The notes: generated from the letters alone by a model not told the origin. 64,000 nt of DNA from Asparagopsis taxiformis (GCA_030407315.1 JALQPE010000100.1:186001-250000); one strand, 5' to 3'. Positions 10,101-19,621 are shown, counted from the first letter of the stretch. Made by a program: numbers and translations.

Positions 10101-11394
10101 TGACGAAGTAGAGACAGCCCCCCTCACTTCCATCTGCACGCAATACTCTGACCTCGTCGCATGGGTCATGAAACGCGGTCGCATCAAGCACTGGACTGCC
10201 GCCGAACTAGAAAGCCTCCAGAACTCCATTTCCTATTTCAAACAATCAATGCTCTCCACCCTCGGCCCATTCCACACCACAGGTCTCAAAACTTTCAAGT
10301 TCCATCTTCTAGACCATCTTCCCGGTGACTTGCAGAGATATGGCGCCCTGGAACACATTGATGCAGGCCCCTACGAACACTCGCATCTTCTGTTCAAACA
10401 GAGTTATAGGAAAACCTCTCGAAGGCGCTCCACAGCCATGGAAGAGACTATTCGCCACATGGAATTCTCCTTGGCCACTCCAACTGGTCACACCCCATCC
10501 AACACATTGGGAAACCCACGGATGATATCTCCCACAGACGGTGCAGTACTCGTTCGCGACGGATTCACCGTTGCACTGCACGACTTTGCCTCCCTGCTGC
10601 CCGATGCAACCCTCCTCGTTGCAGATATCGACGGACAGCCCGATCCTGCCACTCTTTTGCCTCTGCACAACTCCTCGTTCCCGTCTGGCACCATAACGCT
10701 ATTCCAGCAACTCGGTGACACAGCTGCACAAGCGTTCCTCACCCTCGCTAGACTGCGCGCCACGGCAGAAGGCCCTCCAATACATGACATGGACATTTCC
10801 GTCACCGTGGTAAAGTCCGCCTACGTCATGGGAGGGTACGTCCCAGATGCCGACGACTTTGACCCGCACAGTGGCATGCTTCGCCCCACAAACGTGTCGA
10901 GGCACAAGCAGCAGCGCGTCTTTGCAACTTCATCATTCGGCCCCGCAAAGAGATCGCAGTACTCCTTTGTCGTCATCTCCGGAACTGCCGATGACTACAG
11001 AACCATATGGGTAGGGCGCGTCCTGGCACTGGTACGCCTGCAGTTTCCAAACCTGTTTCAACCTGTAGAACTCGCTTTCGTTCAGTATATGACCTGCTTT
11101 GCCCCAAAAACCGCTGTGGAAAAATCACTTGGGTGCATTTGTTTAAAGTGGTCCACATGGGACCCGGACAACGGATCCGTTGACAGCAATGACACTGCAT
11201 CCCACAGTGCAGGTGGTCCTTGGTTTGACCTCATTCCTGCATCTACTATATCTGGCACTGTGCACATCGTACGAAGTAACTTTCCAGTCAAGCCATTTAC
11301 GAAACAAATGCACTGGTCGGACCACCGTTTCTATCTCAACCGCTTCTACACCAACACTGATTACCAGTTCACAGATGATAATGAAGAAGAATAA
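8629..11394 (+). CDS. transposase of the giant-TIR element (copy 1)
   Basis: The 921-codon frame begins at a GTG but is open upstream to the gypsy junction at 8396, so the true N-terminus is longer. Visible family-type motifs are YPIHVTLLNFY with IVGYLPYIV (residues about 182-210), a Cys pair region (CHRC, near 305), EPLHNLHLGISK (375), KFHLLDHLPGDLQRYG (557) and RKTSRR (594). This pattern resembles CACTA-type TNP2, Plavaka and KDZ transposases, which cut and join element ends. In copy 2 the frame continues upstream into a Cys/His cluster. Here the gypsy insertion at 8395/8396 removes part of that cluster, so this copy probably makes no complete protein. The remaining 921 codons are identical to copy 2. 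Confidence 0.85.
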   Translation: MQSLAASLTTLEYKAGAGRVSEVITILQDPSFSLEKFNSAVRTVEECRHVTASMVETHFRTEGYKSHIIPDKNGKYSAQLYLRDPVDMLRRQLALANDQNTLFHPSPQTAPDGTAIFSHPLHTEFAKTLHQVTRQRVQLSEDPQVVWAEETDPTPSSFAGLLQVYSDKSSTSLKSSAIVAYPIHVTLLNFYAPLRRHCIRTGLTIVGYLPYIVNPSSNALFGDEIPTTSSSASRARKIDILHKALEKVFSSLSTAFSSGFPCTYSTATARQCFPILANYCCDFPEAKELSCTRNSTTTTHPCHRCYIPATQLESSAPHQPRSLDDTRSARQESAQEHTTAPLEALSLLEQHSVLESTALLPTNSPLDPYNIFSFEPLHNLHLGISKLIKQCIVHRLSSPDLTTTTASHSRTPHTFKKVKKSILAGSNSILSAIERDYYITGLHVDFSKGEKGTNLNGLFTEDGIRGMLAAKDYHHVDMVFPFIAAFIDTCCDEVETAPLTSICTQYSDLVAWVMKRGRIKHWTAAELESLQNSISYFKQSMLSTLGPFHTTGLKTFKFHLLDHLPGDLQRYGALEHIDAGPYEHSHLLFKQSYRKTSRRRSTAMEETIRHMEFSLATPTGHTPSNTLGNPRMISPTDGAVLVRDGFTVALHDFASLLPDATLLVADIDGQPDPATLLPLHNSSFPSGTITLFQQLGDTAAQAFLTLARLRATAEGPPIHDMDISVTVVKSAYVMGGYVPDADDFDPHSGMLRPTNVSRHKQQRVFATSSFGPAKRSQYSFVVISGTADDYRTIWVGRVLALVRLQFPNLFQPVELAFVQYMTCFAPKTAVEKSLGCICLKWSTWDPDNGSVDSNDTASHSAGGPWFDLIPASTISGTVHIVRSNFPVKPFTKQMHWSDHRFYLNRFYTNTDYQFTDDNEEE

Positions 11395-11471
11395 ATCTAA
11401 ATCGCAGCACTCTATTGATGATGTACTACATGATAAGCCTTCTAGTCAACGTCACATTTACTGCACTAATT

Positions 11472-11843
11472 TCAACCATCCTCCATTACGCCAAAACCGT
11501 TATCGGCAGTGGCTGGATGGCGCCGCTCCATGCCCCCATACTGTGCGGCATTGATTTCGACATTCAGGTTTGCACTCAGGTGTCCAGCATATGGGTCAAC
11601 GACGAAAAGTTCTGCGCCAATTAGTCCTTGCGCAATCACACAATCCATTACAGCACCGAGGTTTGACGTAATATGGGATTGAATCCAATCCTCGGACACT
11701 AGAACAAGTGATGAGCAACGGTTTACATCATCAACGACATGAACAATTCCAGACCCCTCTCCGCTTTGCCACAATTCAACAGCCTCTCTCGTCACAGTAC
11801 GGCTTGCAAACACATGCCGTGACTGTGCACTAGTATATACCAA
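11472..11843 (-). CDS. small unknown frame downstream of gene 2 (copy 1)
   Basis: A 123-codon frame starts at TTG and overlaps the end of the preceding frame in another phase. No domain was recognised. It may be the C-terminal part of gene 2 read in a shifted frame, since it has ordinary mixed composition (EAVELWQSGEGSG). The identical copy is at 39076-39447. Evidence for a separate protein is weak. Confidence 0.35.
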   Translation of the reverse strand: MVYTSAQSRHVFASRTVTREAVELWQSGEGSGIVHVVDDVNRCSSLVLVSEDWIQSHITSNLGAVMDCVIAQGLIGAELFVVDPYAGHLSANLNVEINAAQYGGMERRHPATADNGFGVMEDG

Positions 11844-13230
11844 CTAATTGCTGAAAAGCTACCCCCACGTATTGACTGTACCGCCTTGTAAACTTCTTCT
11901 GCCGTGCACCTCCTTTCCCCTTCGGTTCATCCAAACACTCCACAGTAGTCACTAGCCAAGCATCCAGGCGCGCCAGCGTTAGTATGCTCGTCTCTATGTC
12001 CATAACTTGTTCTGGTCGTATCGAATACCCCCTGAAGATGTCCAGCACATTCACAGCTACTCGGTTGTTAAACCATGCATCACCATTCACTTCCATTTCG
12101 AAGCTGTCAGGAACCATGCCTTTGCTGTATCGCAACTCTGAGAACGGTGCCGTTCGCCACCTCCCCATATCCAAATCACCGTTGCTTTCCCGTTTCAAAA
12201 GCTTCTCAGACGCTTCGCGCTTTTGATCCTCTCGCTCGTCCATCTCAGCTCGCGTCGTCAGCATCGTGCATCTAGACATTAATTTCGTGTACCCCAGCGA
12301 ACCGAACAATCTGTCCCTCGCATTACGCTTCCGTGCACTCATCACGTCGGACGGTTTCTGCGTCACCTTCACTTTCAATTACTTGCTCCCCGCCACAGCC
12401 TCTTGACAGCACACACGCTGCTCCTCATCGGAAAACACATCACACCACGGACTTTGACGCAGTACGTGTCGCACCAAGTCATTCAGCAGATCACTCTCGT
12501 CCCTGTACGAAGGTGTATACCACTGCAGATTCTTGATGATATAGCCCGGAGGGGTAGCAATATATCCTACACCGTTTTCGCTCCAAAGTGTCCCTTCTAC
12601 CGGCTCTACCTCGATGGTACGTCCAGTCCAACGTCTCTGCGTTTGTTCCGCTATAGGGTCCAGCTCCATAGTCTCGTTCTTGCACCACTTTGTCAGGTTT
12701 TCCTCAACCGCCCTAAGAACTCCAAGGTATTTCACAGGAATGGCTTTCTGTATTTTCGACTTACCGCCACCGTGATCACTGATTCTACCTGTTCTCGCAA
12801 TTGCAGTAAGGCTGACATTTTCCGCCTGCAGAGTCTTCACCTTAGCCTCCAACGCAACTATCTCCGTGGTGAGCGCCTTGTTTGCTATGTCCTGGCTAAA
12901 CAATTTTTTTTCCAGCTCCGCGATCTTCTTCTTCTGCGCATTGATGCGACTCGCCATTAAATCGATGGATTCCGGCGGATGCAACCTCTCTGCCCTCACC
13001 GTCCCCCCATCTCGCACGCTATCGGGATTATGATGTCCTCCATCGGCAATAGCTTGACGTCGCGGGGGCGTTACGCGCATATTTGGCACCAATGACGGTC
13101 TGTTGTGACGAGGCCCGCACTCCGGCTGCTCTCTCCCCTCAGTACCACCTGACCGCCGATGATAGTTGGCATCCTGTGAACGTTGCTCAGAAACAACATC
13201 CCTTGCCGCTATCCTCGGGTCCCTCAGCAT
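11830..13230 (-). CDS. gene 2 of the giant-TIR element: coiled-coil protein with in-frame TAA (copy 1)
   Basis: The frame runs from the ATG at 13230 for 283 codons to a TAA at 12379, then stays open in the same phase for 182 more codons to 11830. Residues about 91-142 form a coiled coil (KKKIAELEKKLF, ALEAKVKTLQAENVSL). The rest is unrecognised. The ATG lies exactly at the inner edge of the right arm and overlaps the stop of the truncated transposase frame as ATGCTGA. A second gene is common in CACTA-type elements, where it binds subterminal repeats; that role here is inference. The TAA is identical in copy 2, so it predates their separation. Confidence 0.6.
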
Positions 13231-14696
13231 GTGTCAATGAATGCTGCGATGAAAGGAAACACCATGTCGACATGGTGATAGTCTTTGGCTGCGAGCATGC
13301 CGCGTATGCCGTCCTCCGTGAAGAGGCCGTTCAAATTGGTGCCCTTCTCACCCTTGGAGAAGTCGACATGAAGACCGGTGATGTAGTAGTCGCGTTCGAT
13401 AGCGGACAGAATGCTGTTTGAGCCGGCGAGGATGGATTTTTTCACCTTCTTGAAGGTGTGAGGTGTCCTGGAATGGGAGGCAGTGGTGGTGGTGAGGTCT
13501 GGGGAGCTGAGGCGGTGGACAATGCACTGTTTGATGAGCTTTGAGATGCCGAGGTGGAGATTGTGCAGAGGCTCGAAGGAGAAAATGTTGTAGGGGTCTA
13601 GGGGACTGTTGGTGGGTAAAAGAGCGGTCGATTCGAGGACAGAGTGTTGTTCGAGGAGGGAGAGAGCTTCGAGCGGAGCAGTTGTATGCTCCTGAGCGCT
13701 CTCTTGGCGTGCAGAGCGTGTATCATCGAGGGAGCGGGGCTGGTGTGGCGCGCTGGATTCAAGTTGAGTGGCGGGGATGTAGCAGCGGTGGCAGGGATGT
13801 GTGGTGGTAGTGCTGTTGCGAGTGCATGACAGCTCTTTGGCCTCTGGAAAGTCGCAGCAATAATTGGCTAGGATGGGAAAGCATTGGCGGGCAGTTGCAG
13901 TGGAGTATGTGCAGGGGAACCCGGAAGAGAACGCGGTGGATAGGGACGAAAACACTTTTTCGAGTGCTTTATGAAGAATATCAATTTTGCGAGCACGACT
14001 AGCAGAACTAGAGGTTGTCGGAATTTCATCACCGAACAAGGCGTTGGACGAAGGGTTAACAATGTACGGAAGATACCCGACGATGGTGAGGCCGGTACGG
14101 ATGCAGTGGCGACGGAGGGGGGCGTAGAAGTTGAGCAGTGTGACGTGTATGGGGTATGCGACGATTGCGGAGCTCTTGAGGCTTGTGCTGCTCTTGTCGG
14201 AGTACACTTGGAGGAGGCCGGCAAAGGAGGAAGGTGTGGGATCCGTTTCCTCTGCCCATACGACCTGTGGATCTTCCGAGAGCTGCACGCGCTGTCTAGT
14301 AACCTGGTGCAGCGTTTTCGCGAATTCTGTGTGTAGGGGATGAGAAAATATTGCGGTGCCGTCTGGGGCGGTCTGTGGGGAGGGGTGGAAGAGAGTATTT
14401 TGGTCGTTAGCCAGTGCTAACTGCCTGCGGAGCATGTCGACTGGGTCGCGGAGGTACAGCTGTGCCGAGTACTTACCATTTTTGTCTGGAATGATGTGGC
14501 TCTTGTAACCTTCGGTGCGGAAATGTGTTTCGACCATGGAAGCGGTAACGTGGCGACATTCTTCTACGGTGCGAACGGCGCTGTTGAACTTTTCTAGGGA
14601 GAATGAGGGGTCTTGTAGGATGGTGATGACTTCGCTCACGCGGCCAGCGCCGGCCTTGTACTCGAGGGTTGTGAGACTGGCGGCGAGGGATTGCAC
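13224..14696 (-). CDS. truncated transposase (490 codons) in right arm of copy 1
   Basis: This is the inverted duplicate of the first 490 codons of the transposase at 8629. It is identical in protein sequence and stops with TGA created at the arm/centre junction. It retains the N-terminal region and the IVGYLP and EPLHNLHLG motifs. It lacks the KFHLLDH and RKTSRR region. It cannot be a complete transposase. It could be a by-product of the long inverted repeat or a truncated regulator that competes for DNA or partners; the sequence does not decide. Confidence 0.75.
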   Translation of the reverse strand: MQSLAASLTTLEYKAGAGRVSEVITILQDPSFSLEKFNSAVRTVEECRHVTASMVETHFRTEGYKSHIIPDKNGKYSAQLYLRDPVDMLRRQLALANDQNTLFHPSPQTAPDGTAIFSHPLHTEFAKTLHQVTRQRVQLSEDPQVVWAEETDPTPSSFAGLLQVYSDKSSTSLKSSAIVAYPIHVTLLNFYAPLRRHCIRTGLTIVGYLPYIVNPSSNALFGDEIPTTSSSASRARKIDILHKALEKVFSSLSTAFSSGFPCTYSTATARQCFPILANYCCDFPEAKELSCTRNSTTTTHPCHRCYIPATQLESSAPHQPRSLDDTRSARQESAQEHTTAPLEALSLLEQHSVLESTALLPTNSPLDPYNIFSFEPLHNLHLGISKLIKQCIVHRLSSPDLTTTTASHSRTPHTFKKVKKSILAGSNSILSAIERDYYITGLHVDFSKGEKGTNLNGLFTEDGIRGMLAAKDYHHVDMVFPFIAAFIDTC

Positions 14697-15678
14697 GAGG
14701 AGGTCTGCGCGGGAGGGGGTTGAGGCTGGTGGCAGTGGAGCGTCACAGGGTGAGTCGCTGGAGGAAGCACGACCAGATTCTGGGTCTGGGGAGCTGGGTT
14801 GCGGGGAATCATGGTCGCTGTTTCGAGCAGGCTCATGGGTGACGGCAGGGACACGAGCGTTGTTGAAATGTTGGGGAGAGGGGTTGAAACGGTAGCGACA
14901 CGTTCGCTCATGCAGCGCGAGCGCATAAGCATCTACGCAGTAGTAGAAGAACCCTTCATACTTGCATTCCGTGTCGAGTTTTGACGCAAAAGGGAGGATT
15001 GCGAGCTGAACAGGGGAGACTGTGCCGTCCAGATGCGACCAATTTTATTTTTGTGGTGCTTTCGAGACTTGGAATGTAACGTGTTCGTTCGTAGTTTTGT
15101 GGGTAGTAGTTTTGTGCTCACTCCAGCTGACATCCCAACGGTGGAATTTAACCGAGAGTTCAATCATTTCCAACTGTTACATCACATTGCGTGCTGGCAA
15201 CGTGTGCATGGAAGGACGAACGACTGCCCTGGGAGATGAATTTTCAATTAATTCATTTGTAATAATAAACTTTTTTATTTCCGAACTTCGTGGAATCTGA
15301 ATGTGCTTTACAGCGGATATGCCACGGATCATGTAAGGAAAGCAAATGGATTCTCATATATATGATTATATGTTTATATTCGTTGTTCTCGATCCGGATC
15401 TCATTGTTCGGGGAATCAGAGACCATGGCTTGGGCCATACTCAATCTCACTGCCGGCGATGATTTCGAGTATGCACAGCAAGACTTAAGCGAACGCTGAA
15501 AGCTGTCCGGTCAACGCCGCAGGCTCCACTCCGCCCTCATCACCGACTGAGATTCTTTGACCGCCTTTGCTTTGTTTAGTGTAGAGGATGGACGAAGGTA
15601 CGTGCGCGAATCTTGAGGGTATGCATTAAGGGAAGCGTGTGTTTTGAGTCTGACTATTTCCGTTGATGCGATATTTTT

Positions 15679-15723
15679 CATTGGAAGCCTGTTGACTCAT
15701 CATGAGTCAACGGGCTTCCAATG
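15679..15723. repeat. 45-base hairpin in the transposon arm
   Basis: Arms of 21 bases (ATTGGAAGCCTGTTGACTCA plus T, and its complement) flank a single C, with one mismatch. The same hairpin is at 35206-35250 and 43283-43327. Confidence 0.9.
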
Positions 15724-16461
15724 AAGGTGATGGTGTGTATTGAGCGGAGGATGGAAGAGAGGTACTTGAAGTTTTGAAAGTATGCTGCGAGGGAAGGTTG
15801 GTTTTGAGTCTGACTGTTGTGGTTGATTCCGATGTTGTGTAGATGATGCAGGAATGTTGATGACAGAAGGTAAGTTTCACTGAGCACCAAGACTTGTTTT
15901 GCGAAGATATGGACTGCTCACTTTGATTATTCATTGCAAGGTTTTTGGATCATGGTTTGTATTTTGTGTAGGATGGATGATTCACTCATCCTCTCGGAGA
16001 GGTAAGTAAGGGAGTTTCTAGGATATCTGTCGTGGTAAGCGTTGCTTTTGAATCTGACTGTTGTGGTTGATTTTGATGTTGTGTAAGTGATGCAGGAGTG
16101 GTGAAGCAGGAACGGCAGGACTGAAGGAAAGTGAAGAAGGGATGTAGGAAGATGGGGAATGAAGCTGTGAGGTGTTTCTGGTATGTGTATATTTTCGGGC
16201 ATACGATAGAAGTGAGAGTGGGTTTCAAGTGGTGTAAGATTTTGCTGACCATGTTCATGTTTGATGTCTTGATGATTTAATGGGCTGGGGTGGTGTCGAG
16301 GAAAGCGGGGATGGAATTGGGAAGGAGCGGATTTTTGTATTCTAGGTCGTGAGGGTTCTTGAAGTATGTGCGGATGGTGGTGCATGGCGTTCGGAAGGTA
16401 GGGAGAACGCGATAGTGAGGGAGATGGGTGATCGACGATATGCTGACAGGTATTTTGTATT

Positions 16462-16581
16462 CTGGCTGGATACGTATTTCGTATTCTGGCTGGATACATA
16501 TTCCGTATTCTGGCTGGATACGTATTTCCTATTCTAACCGGGTATTTATTTCCTATTCTGACCAGATATGTATTCCCTATT
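16462..16581. repeat. 24-bp tandem repeat, five units
   Basis: The unit is CTGGCTGGATACGTATTTCG followed by TATT, with later units more diverged. Copy 2 has about three units at the matching place in both arms (around 34430-34500 and 44040-44130). Confidence 0.9.
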
Positions 16582-16707
16582 CTAGAGAGACGTATTGTAT
16601 ACGAGCAGTTTCCTAAATGAGAGAATAAAATACGGTCCGATATGGGCCCTGAATTTACCATCTGCTGTAATTTCTTCCCTCCCGGTTTTCGCTGATATAT
16701 TGTATAC

Positions 16708-16879
16708 TGGATGTCGGGTCCTAGTATTGCGCCAAACGTACTAGAGAAAGTGGATGTCGGGTCCTAGTATTCCGCCATATGTACTAGAGAAAGTGGATGT
16801 CGGGTCCTAGTATTCCGCCAAACGTACTAGAGAAAGTGGATGTCGGGTCCTAGTATTCCGCCATATGTACTAGAGAAAG
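16708..16879. repeat. 43-bp subterminal tandem repeat, four units
   Basis: Each unit contains TGGATGTCGGGTCCTAGTAT and ends GTACTAGAGAAAG. Copy 2 arms have about two units. Arrays close to the ends fit the subterminal repeats bound by transposition proteins in CACTA elements, but binding is not shown. Confidence 0.9.
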
Positions 16880-16889
16880 TGGACGTCCG

Positions 16890-17012
16890 CATCCAAAAAA
16901 TTTTTATTTTTTTTTGGACGCGGACGTTCATTTGTTCTAGTAAATCTCGGGGCCGACTAGGACCCGTACTAGAGAGACTGGACGTCCGCGTCCACTTCCG
17001 AAAACACAGACG
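16890..17012. repeat. outermost terminal repeat of copy 1 with GGACGCGGACGT motifs
   Basis: The last 120 bases carry the 12-base motif GGACGCGGACGT or close variants in both orientations around an A/T-rich stretch, which can fold into a hairpin. The terminus TCCACTTCCGAAAACACAGA is shared by all three ends in the window. Confidence 0.85.
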
Positions 17013-17640
17013 TAGTGTGAGGTTGCGCTTGAAGGTTGCGTCGTGTAGCGCATCGTCCCAAAAGGGGTCGCTCAGTTGGCTACGAGCCAGGCTTGCGCGG
17101 ACGGCATTTAGTAGCGTTCCGTTGATTCGTTCGGCGAGGCTATTTTGTTCAGGGGTGTGTGGTACGGTTTTGATGTGTGTGATACCGCGATGGTGGAGCG
17201 CGGTTGTGAGTGATTGGGCAAGGTATTCCTTGGCGTTGTCGGTGCGAAGGAATCGAGGGTAGCTGCCGTGCATCGTGTTGACTTGTTCCAAGTATTGGAT
17301 GGTGAAGTGGGGGATGTGGGAACGGTCCGGAATTGTGTACGTGGTCATGAACCGTGACTTAGTGTCGAAAAATGTGAGTATGTACCGGTTACCATGCCTG
17401 GATGTTGGCGTTATTGGGCCGCAGACGTCGGACGAGATGTGGTGCCCAAGTTGGTGTGTGTGAGTGGTCGGTTTGTGTGGGGCTTTGCGTATTTTGGCTA
17501 TCGCGCACGCGCTGCATGTGAATTTGGGTGTGGCGCTGTCGTCATTGTTTGCGAGAACGGGGAGCATACGGTGCTCGCACATTTTGTGTATGGTGCGAGG
17601 GTTGGCGTGTGCCAGCTGGAGATGTAAGTCGCGATGTGAC
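17013..17640 (-). pseudogene. copia integrase, truncated by transposon
   Basis: The frame reads HLQLAHANPRTIHKM, a pre-integrase zinc region with CSACAIAKI, then the integrase core. The catalytic residues appear in SSDVCGP (D), LRTDNAKEY (D) and NSLAERING (E). The coding sequence stops making sense at ATFKRNLTLR, where the transposon terminus begins; the apparent extension to 16827 is transposon sequence. The start is not an ATG of a separate gene but part of a gag-pol polyprotein. Confidence 0.88.
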
Positions 17641-17899
17641 GTCGGCGGTGGGTCGGGTGTCGGTGCGGCGGGGGTGAGTGGTACGGGTTGAAGTAGTAGG
17701 GGTGTCTCTGCGTGAGTGGGTGTTTTTGGGGTGTTTTTAGATGTTGGCGTTCGTTTGAAGAGAGGTGGTAGGCGTTGGTTGGTGTCAGGGGATGCTCTCT
17801 GTGGAGTGTTCGGTCGTGGTGTGGTGTTCGGTTTTGGGTCTGGTGGCGATTTTGGCGGAGGGTTGGGTGGGGGTGGAACGACGCCGCTGAGAATAGGTT

Positions 17900-18560
17900 G
17901 CGGTGGTGGCGGGGGAGGGGGTTGATATGTTTTCGGGGGAGCAGCGACGGTGGATGGATGGGATTTATGTTGGTTTTGTGTGGGGCGGGGTGCCTTGGGT
18001 TTGGTCCTCCATGGTCTGTCCCATTGGATCTTTTTCTTGCTCCGCGTGTTTTGAGCAGGTGTGTCTGGTATTGGGCGGCGGTCGGTGGTGGATGACGTTG
18101 CGGGTGAGGGCGGAGGGGAGTTGGATGGTGTGTTGCGCGTCGTTCGGGCTGTGTTACACGTGGGGGGATGACCTCGTGGAAGGTGTACAGCCCGTTATGG
18201 AATTCTGCCAGTTTTATTTGGTTTCTGCTTCCGTGGGGGCGAAGGTAAGCTGCTGTGGGAGTGAATGTGACGTTGCCGTGGTTGACGGCTATGGAGTGGA
18301 CAGCTAAGAGGTTGTGGCGTATGGACGGGGAACATACGGCGTTGGGGATGTTAAGCGTTGTGTTCTTCGCTCGTATCTGTAGTGGGCCGGTGTGGGTGAT
18401 GGGGTATAGGCGGTTAGCGGCTGTTTTGGTGAAGCGGGGAGTGGAGCAACGGGTCATGTGCGGTGCAGGTGATGATACGTGGGATGGGAGGGCTCCGGAG
18501 TCTAGGACGTAGGACTTACCGGGCTCGGACACATCGATGTTGCTGTGGGAGTCCGCGAAG
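17900..18560 (-). pseudogene. copia aspartic protease region
   Basis: The segment contains the DSGA active-site motif (YVLDSGALPSHVSS) and the usual following block NIPNAVCSPSIRHNLLAVHS. It is in the -1 frame relative to gag and must be joined to it near 18530-18560. The downstream part of this frame toward 17498 is low-complexity Pro/His/Thr and is probably out of phase with the integrase frame. Confidence 0.8.
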
Positions 18561-19488
18561 GTCTCTGTGTCTTCTTGCAGTCGTCCGGGTGGAATGTGTA
18601 TGATTTCGTGCGTGAACGGCTTGTTGGCGATGGTCTTGTGTTGTTGGCGCGCTGGGTTATGTACATAACCACATGTGGTCTGGGGCGGGCGCGGCACTCG
18701 TGCGTGTTGTGTGTGTAGGAGCGGTGGTACGTGCACCATTTGTTGTATATACGGCGTTTGTGTTGGCGTGGAATCGGGTACTGTGTGTGGTAGGTATTGT
18801 GTGAGTGGTTGGTGTGTGCTGCCGATGTGCGGGTTTTGACGTTCGCTTCCATGCGTCGTAGTCGTATGATGACGTCTGAGATGTGTGTTGGGGGGTCCAA
18901 CGTTAGGAGGTCGTGTGCGGTGCGGTAGTCATGATTGTGACGCAGATCTAGGAGTAAGAATTTGATTGTGGTACTCTCGGAATCGATTCCGGGGTATTGG
19001 GCATTGCGCATCTCGATGCGCATGGCGTCGTGTTTGGCTAGGTACGCGTCAAGTTCCATGCCGGGGTCGAGGGTGATGGATCTTGCGCGTTCCTCTAGGA
19101 GTTCATGCGGCAGGGATACAGAGTCTTTGATTTGATTGAGAATGTGTGATTTGAGTAGGTAGGGCGGGGAGGTGAGGGCGTCGTCGGATAGACGTGTGGT
19201 AATAGATTCCGGTGTGCTGGCTAGTATGAGGAGACACAGCCTTTCCTTTTCTACTTTGAATTTGGCGAACTCGTTGGGGTCGGCCGGGGCTGTGGTGCTC
19301 GGGTCGAGGTGTGGGGCGAGGCCGAGGTCGGCTGCGATGGCCTGGAGCGTTCTCTTCCATACGCGTTGATTCGCAGGGGACAGGGTGGGGAGGCGTGTGG
19401 GTTCCATTGTTGGCGCGGATGGGTCGTCGCGTGATTGGAGGGTGAGTGTGTGTGGATCGTTAGGCGCAGTGGGCGGGAAGTAGCCCAT
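18502..19488 (-). CDS. gag: copia Gag
   Basis: A 328-codon frame with a helical core (LILASTPESITTRL, HDLLTLDPPTHISDVIIRLR) matches copia-type Gag. A zinc knuckle variant, CTYHRSYTHNTHEC, has His in place of the second Cys. The first ATG lies inside the primer-binding site, so translation more likely starts at residue 28 (MEPTRLPTL, about 19407). It packages element RNA into particles. Confidence 0.82.
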   Translation of the reverse strand: MGYFPPTAPNDPHTLTLQSRDDPSAPTMEPTRLPTLSPANQRVWKRTLQAIAADLGLAPHLDPSTTAPADPNEFAKFKVEKERLCLLILASTPESITTRLSDDALTSPPYLLKSHILNQIKDSVSLPHELLEERARSITLDPGMELDAYLAKHDAMRIEMRNAQYPGIDSESTTIKFLLLDLRHNHDYRTAHDLLTLDPPTHISDVIIRLRRMEANVKTRTSAAHTNHSHNTYHTQYPIPRQHKRRIYNKWCTYHRSYTHNTHECRARPRPHVVMYITQRANNTRPSPTSRSRTKSYTFHPDDCKKTQRPSRTPTATSMCPSPVSPTS

Positions 19489-19492
19489 AACC
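19483..19492 (-). other. copia primer-binding site, half-tRNA(iMet) type
   Basis: Directly next to the LTR end the minus strand reads GGTTATGGGC. This complements the anticodon loop region (GCCCATAACC) of initiator tRNA-Met, as used by Drosophila copia. The match is to an internal tRNA segment, not the 3' CCA end. Confidence 0.75.
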
Positions 19493-19621
19493 TGTTAGGA
19501 TGTAATGAGTCCTACCTTCTTTACTCTGTGTCTCTGTTCATCTGTTATAAGTTAGTGTGTTCTGTTCTCGCCGGGGTCTCGACGGTGGGTTGGACAGCTG
19601 TCTTTTGTTAGCATCCTGACA
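19493..19621 (-). repeat. 5' LTR of the copia element (129 bp)
   Basis: On the minus strand it begins TGTCAGGATG and ends CATCCTAACA, an inverted terminal match of nine of ten bases, followed at once by the primer-binding site. It is very short for an LTR but within the copia range. Confidence 0.82.

Larger units (their letters stand above)
8396..17012. mobile_element. giant-TIR DNA transposon, copy 1 (left arm truncated by gypsy insertion)
   Basis: This copy matches 36000-44492 with a constant offset of 27,604 bases from 8396 to beyond 15.8 kb, so there is no indel over more than 7 kb. The left arm remnant is 8396-10100, the unique centre 10101-13224 and the right arm 13225-17012. About 1.9 kb of the left arm is missing and should lie left of the gypsy element. 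The right terminus ends CCGAAAACACAGACG and abuts a copia integrase gene. The transposase and subterminal repeats suggest the CACTA/Plavaka/KDZ group, but the superfamily is not certain. Confidence 0.92.
13225..17012 (-). repeat. right inverted-repeat arm of copy 1
   Basis: About 3.79 kb from the CAGCATGTGTC junction to the terminus CACAGACG. It includes the duplicated transposase start, a 45-base hairpin, a 24-bp tandem array and a 43-bp tandem array. It is slightly longer than the arms of copy 2 because it has more tandem units. Confidence 0.92.
17013..19621 (-). mobile_element. Ty1/copia retrotransposon, 5' half only
   Basis: From right to left the element has a 129-bp LTR, a half-tRNA-type primer site, gag, protease and integrase, then is cut by the terminus of transposon copy 1. 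Integrase before reverse transcriptase defines Ty1/copia. Reverse transcriptase, RNase H and the 3' LTR are absent and, if the insertion was simple, should lie left of the window. Gag, protease and integrase are in three different frames. Confidence 0.9.

Noticed and set aside
15678..16661. Long frames with NTYPARIRN-type repeats in the transposon arms
   Set aside because: They are translations of the 24-bp tandem array and flanking non-coding arm; unit number varies between copies.
16462..16879. CRISPR-like array suggested by regular repeats
   Set aside because: Units are contiguous tandem repeats without unique spacers, in a eukaryotic transposon end.
16827..17012. Extension of the copia integrase frame to 16827
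   Set aside because: It is translated transposon terminus (LCFRKWTRTSS), not copia.
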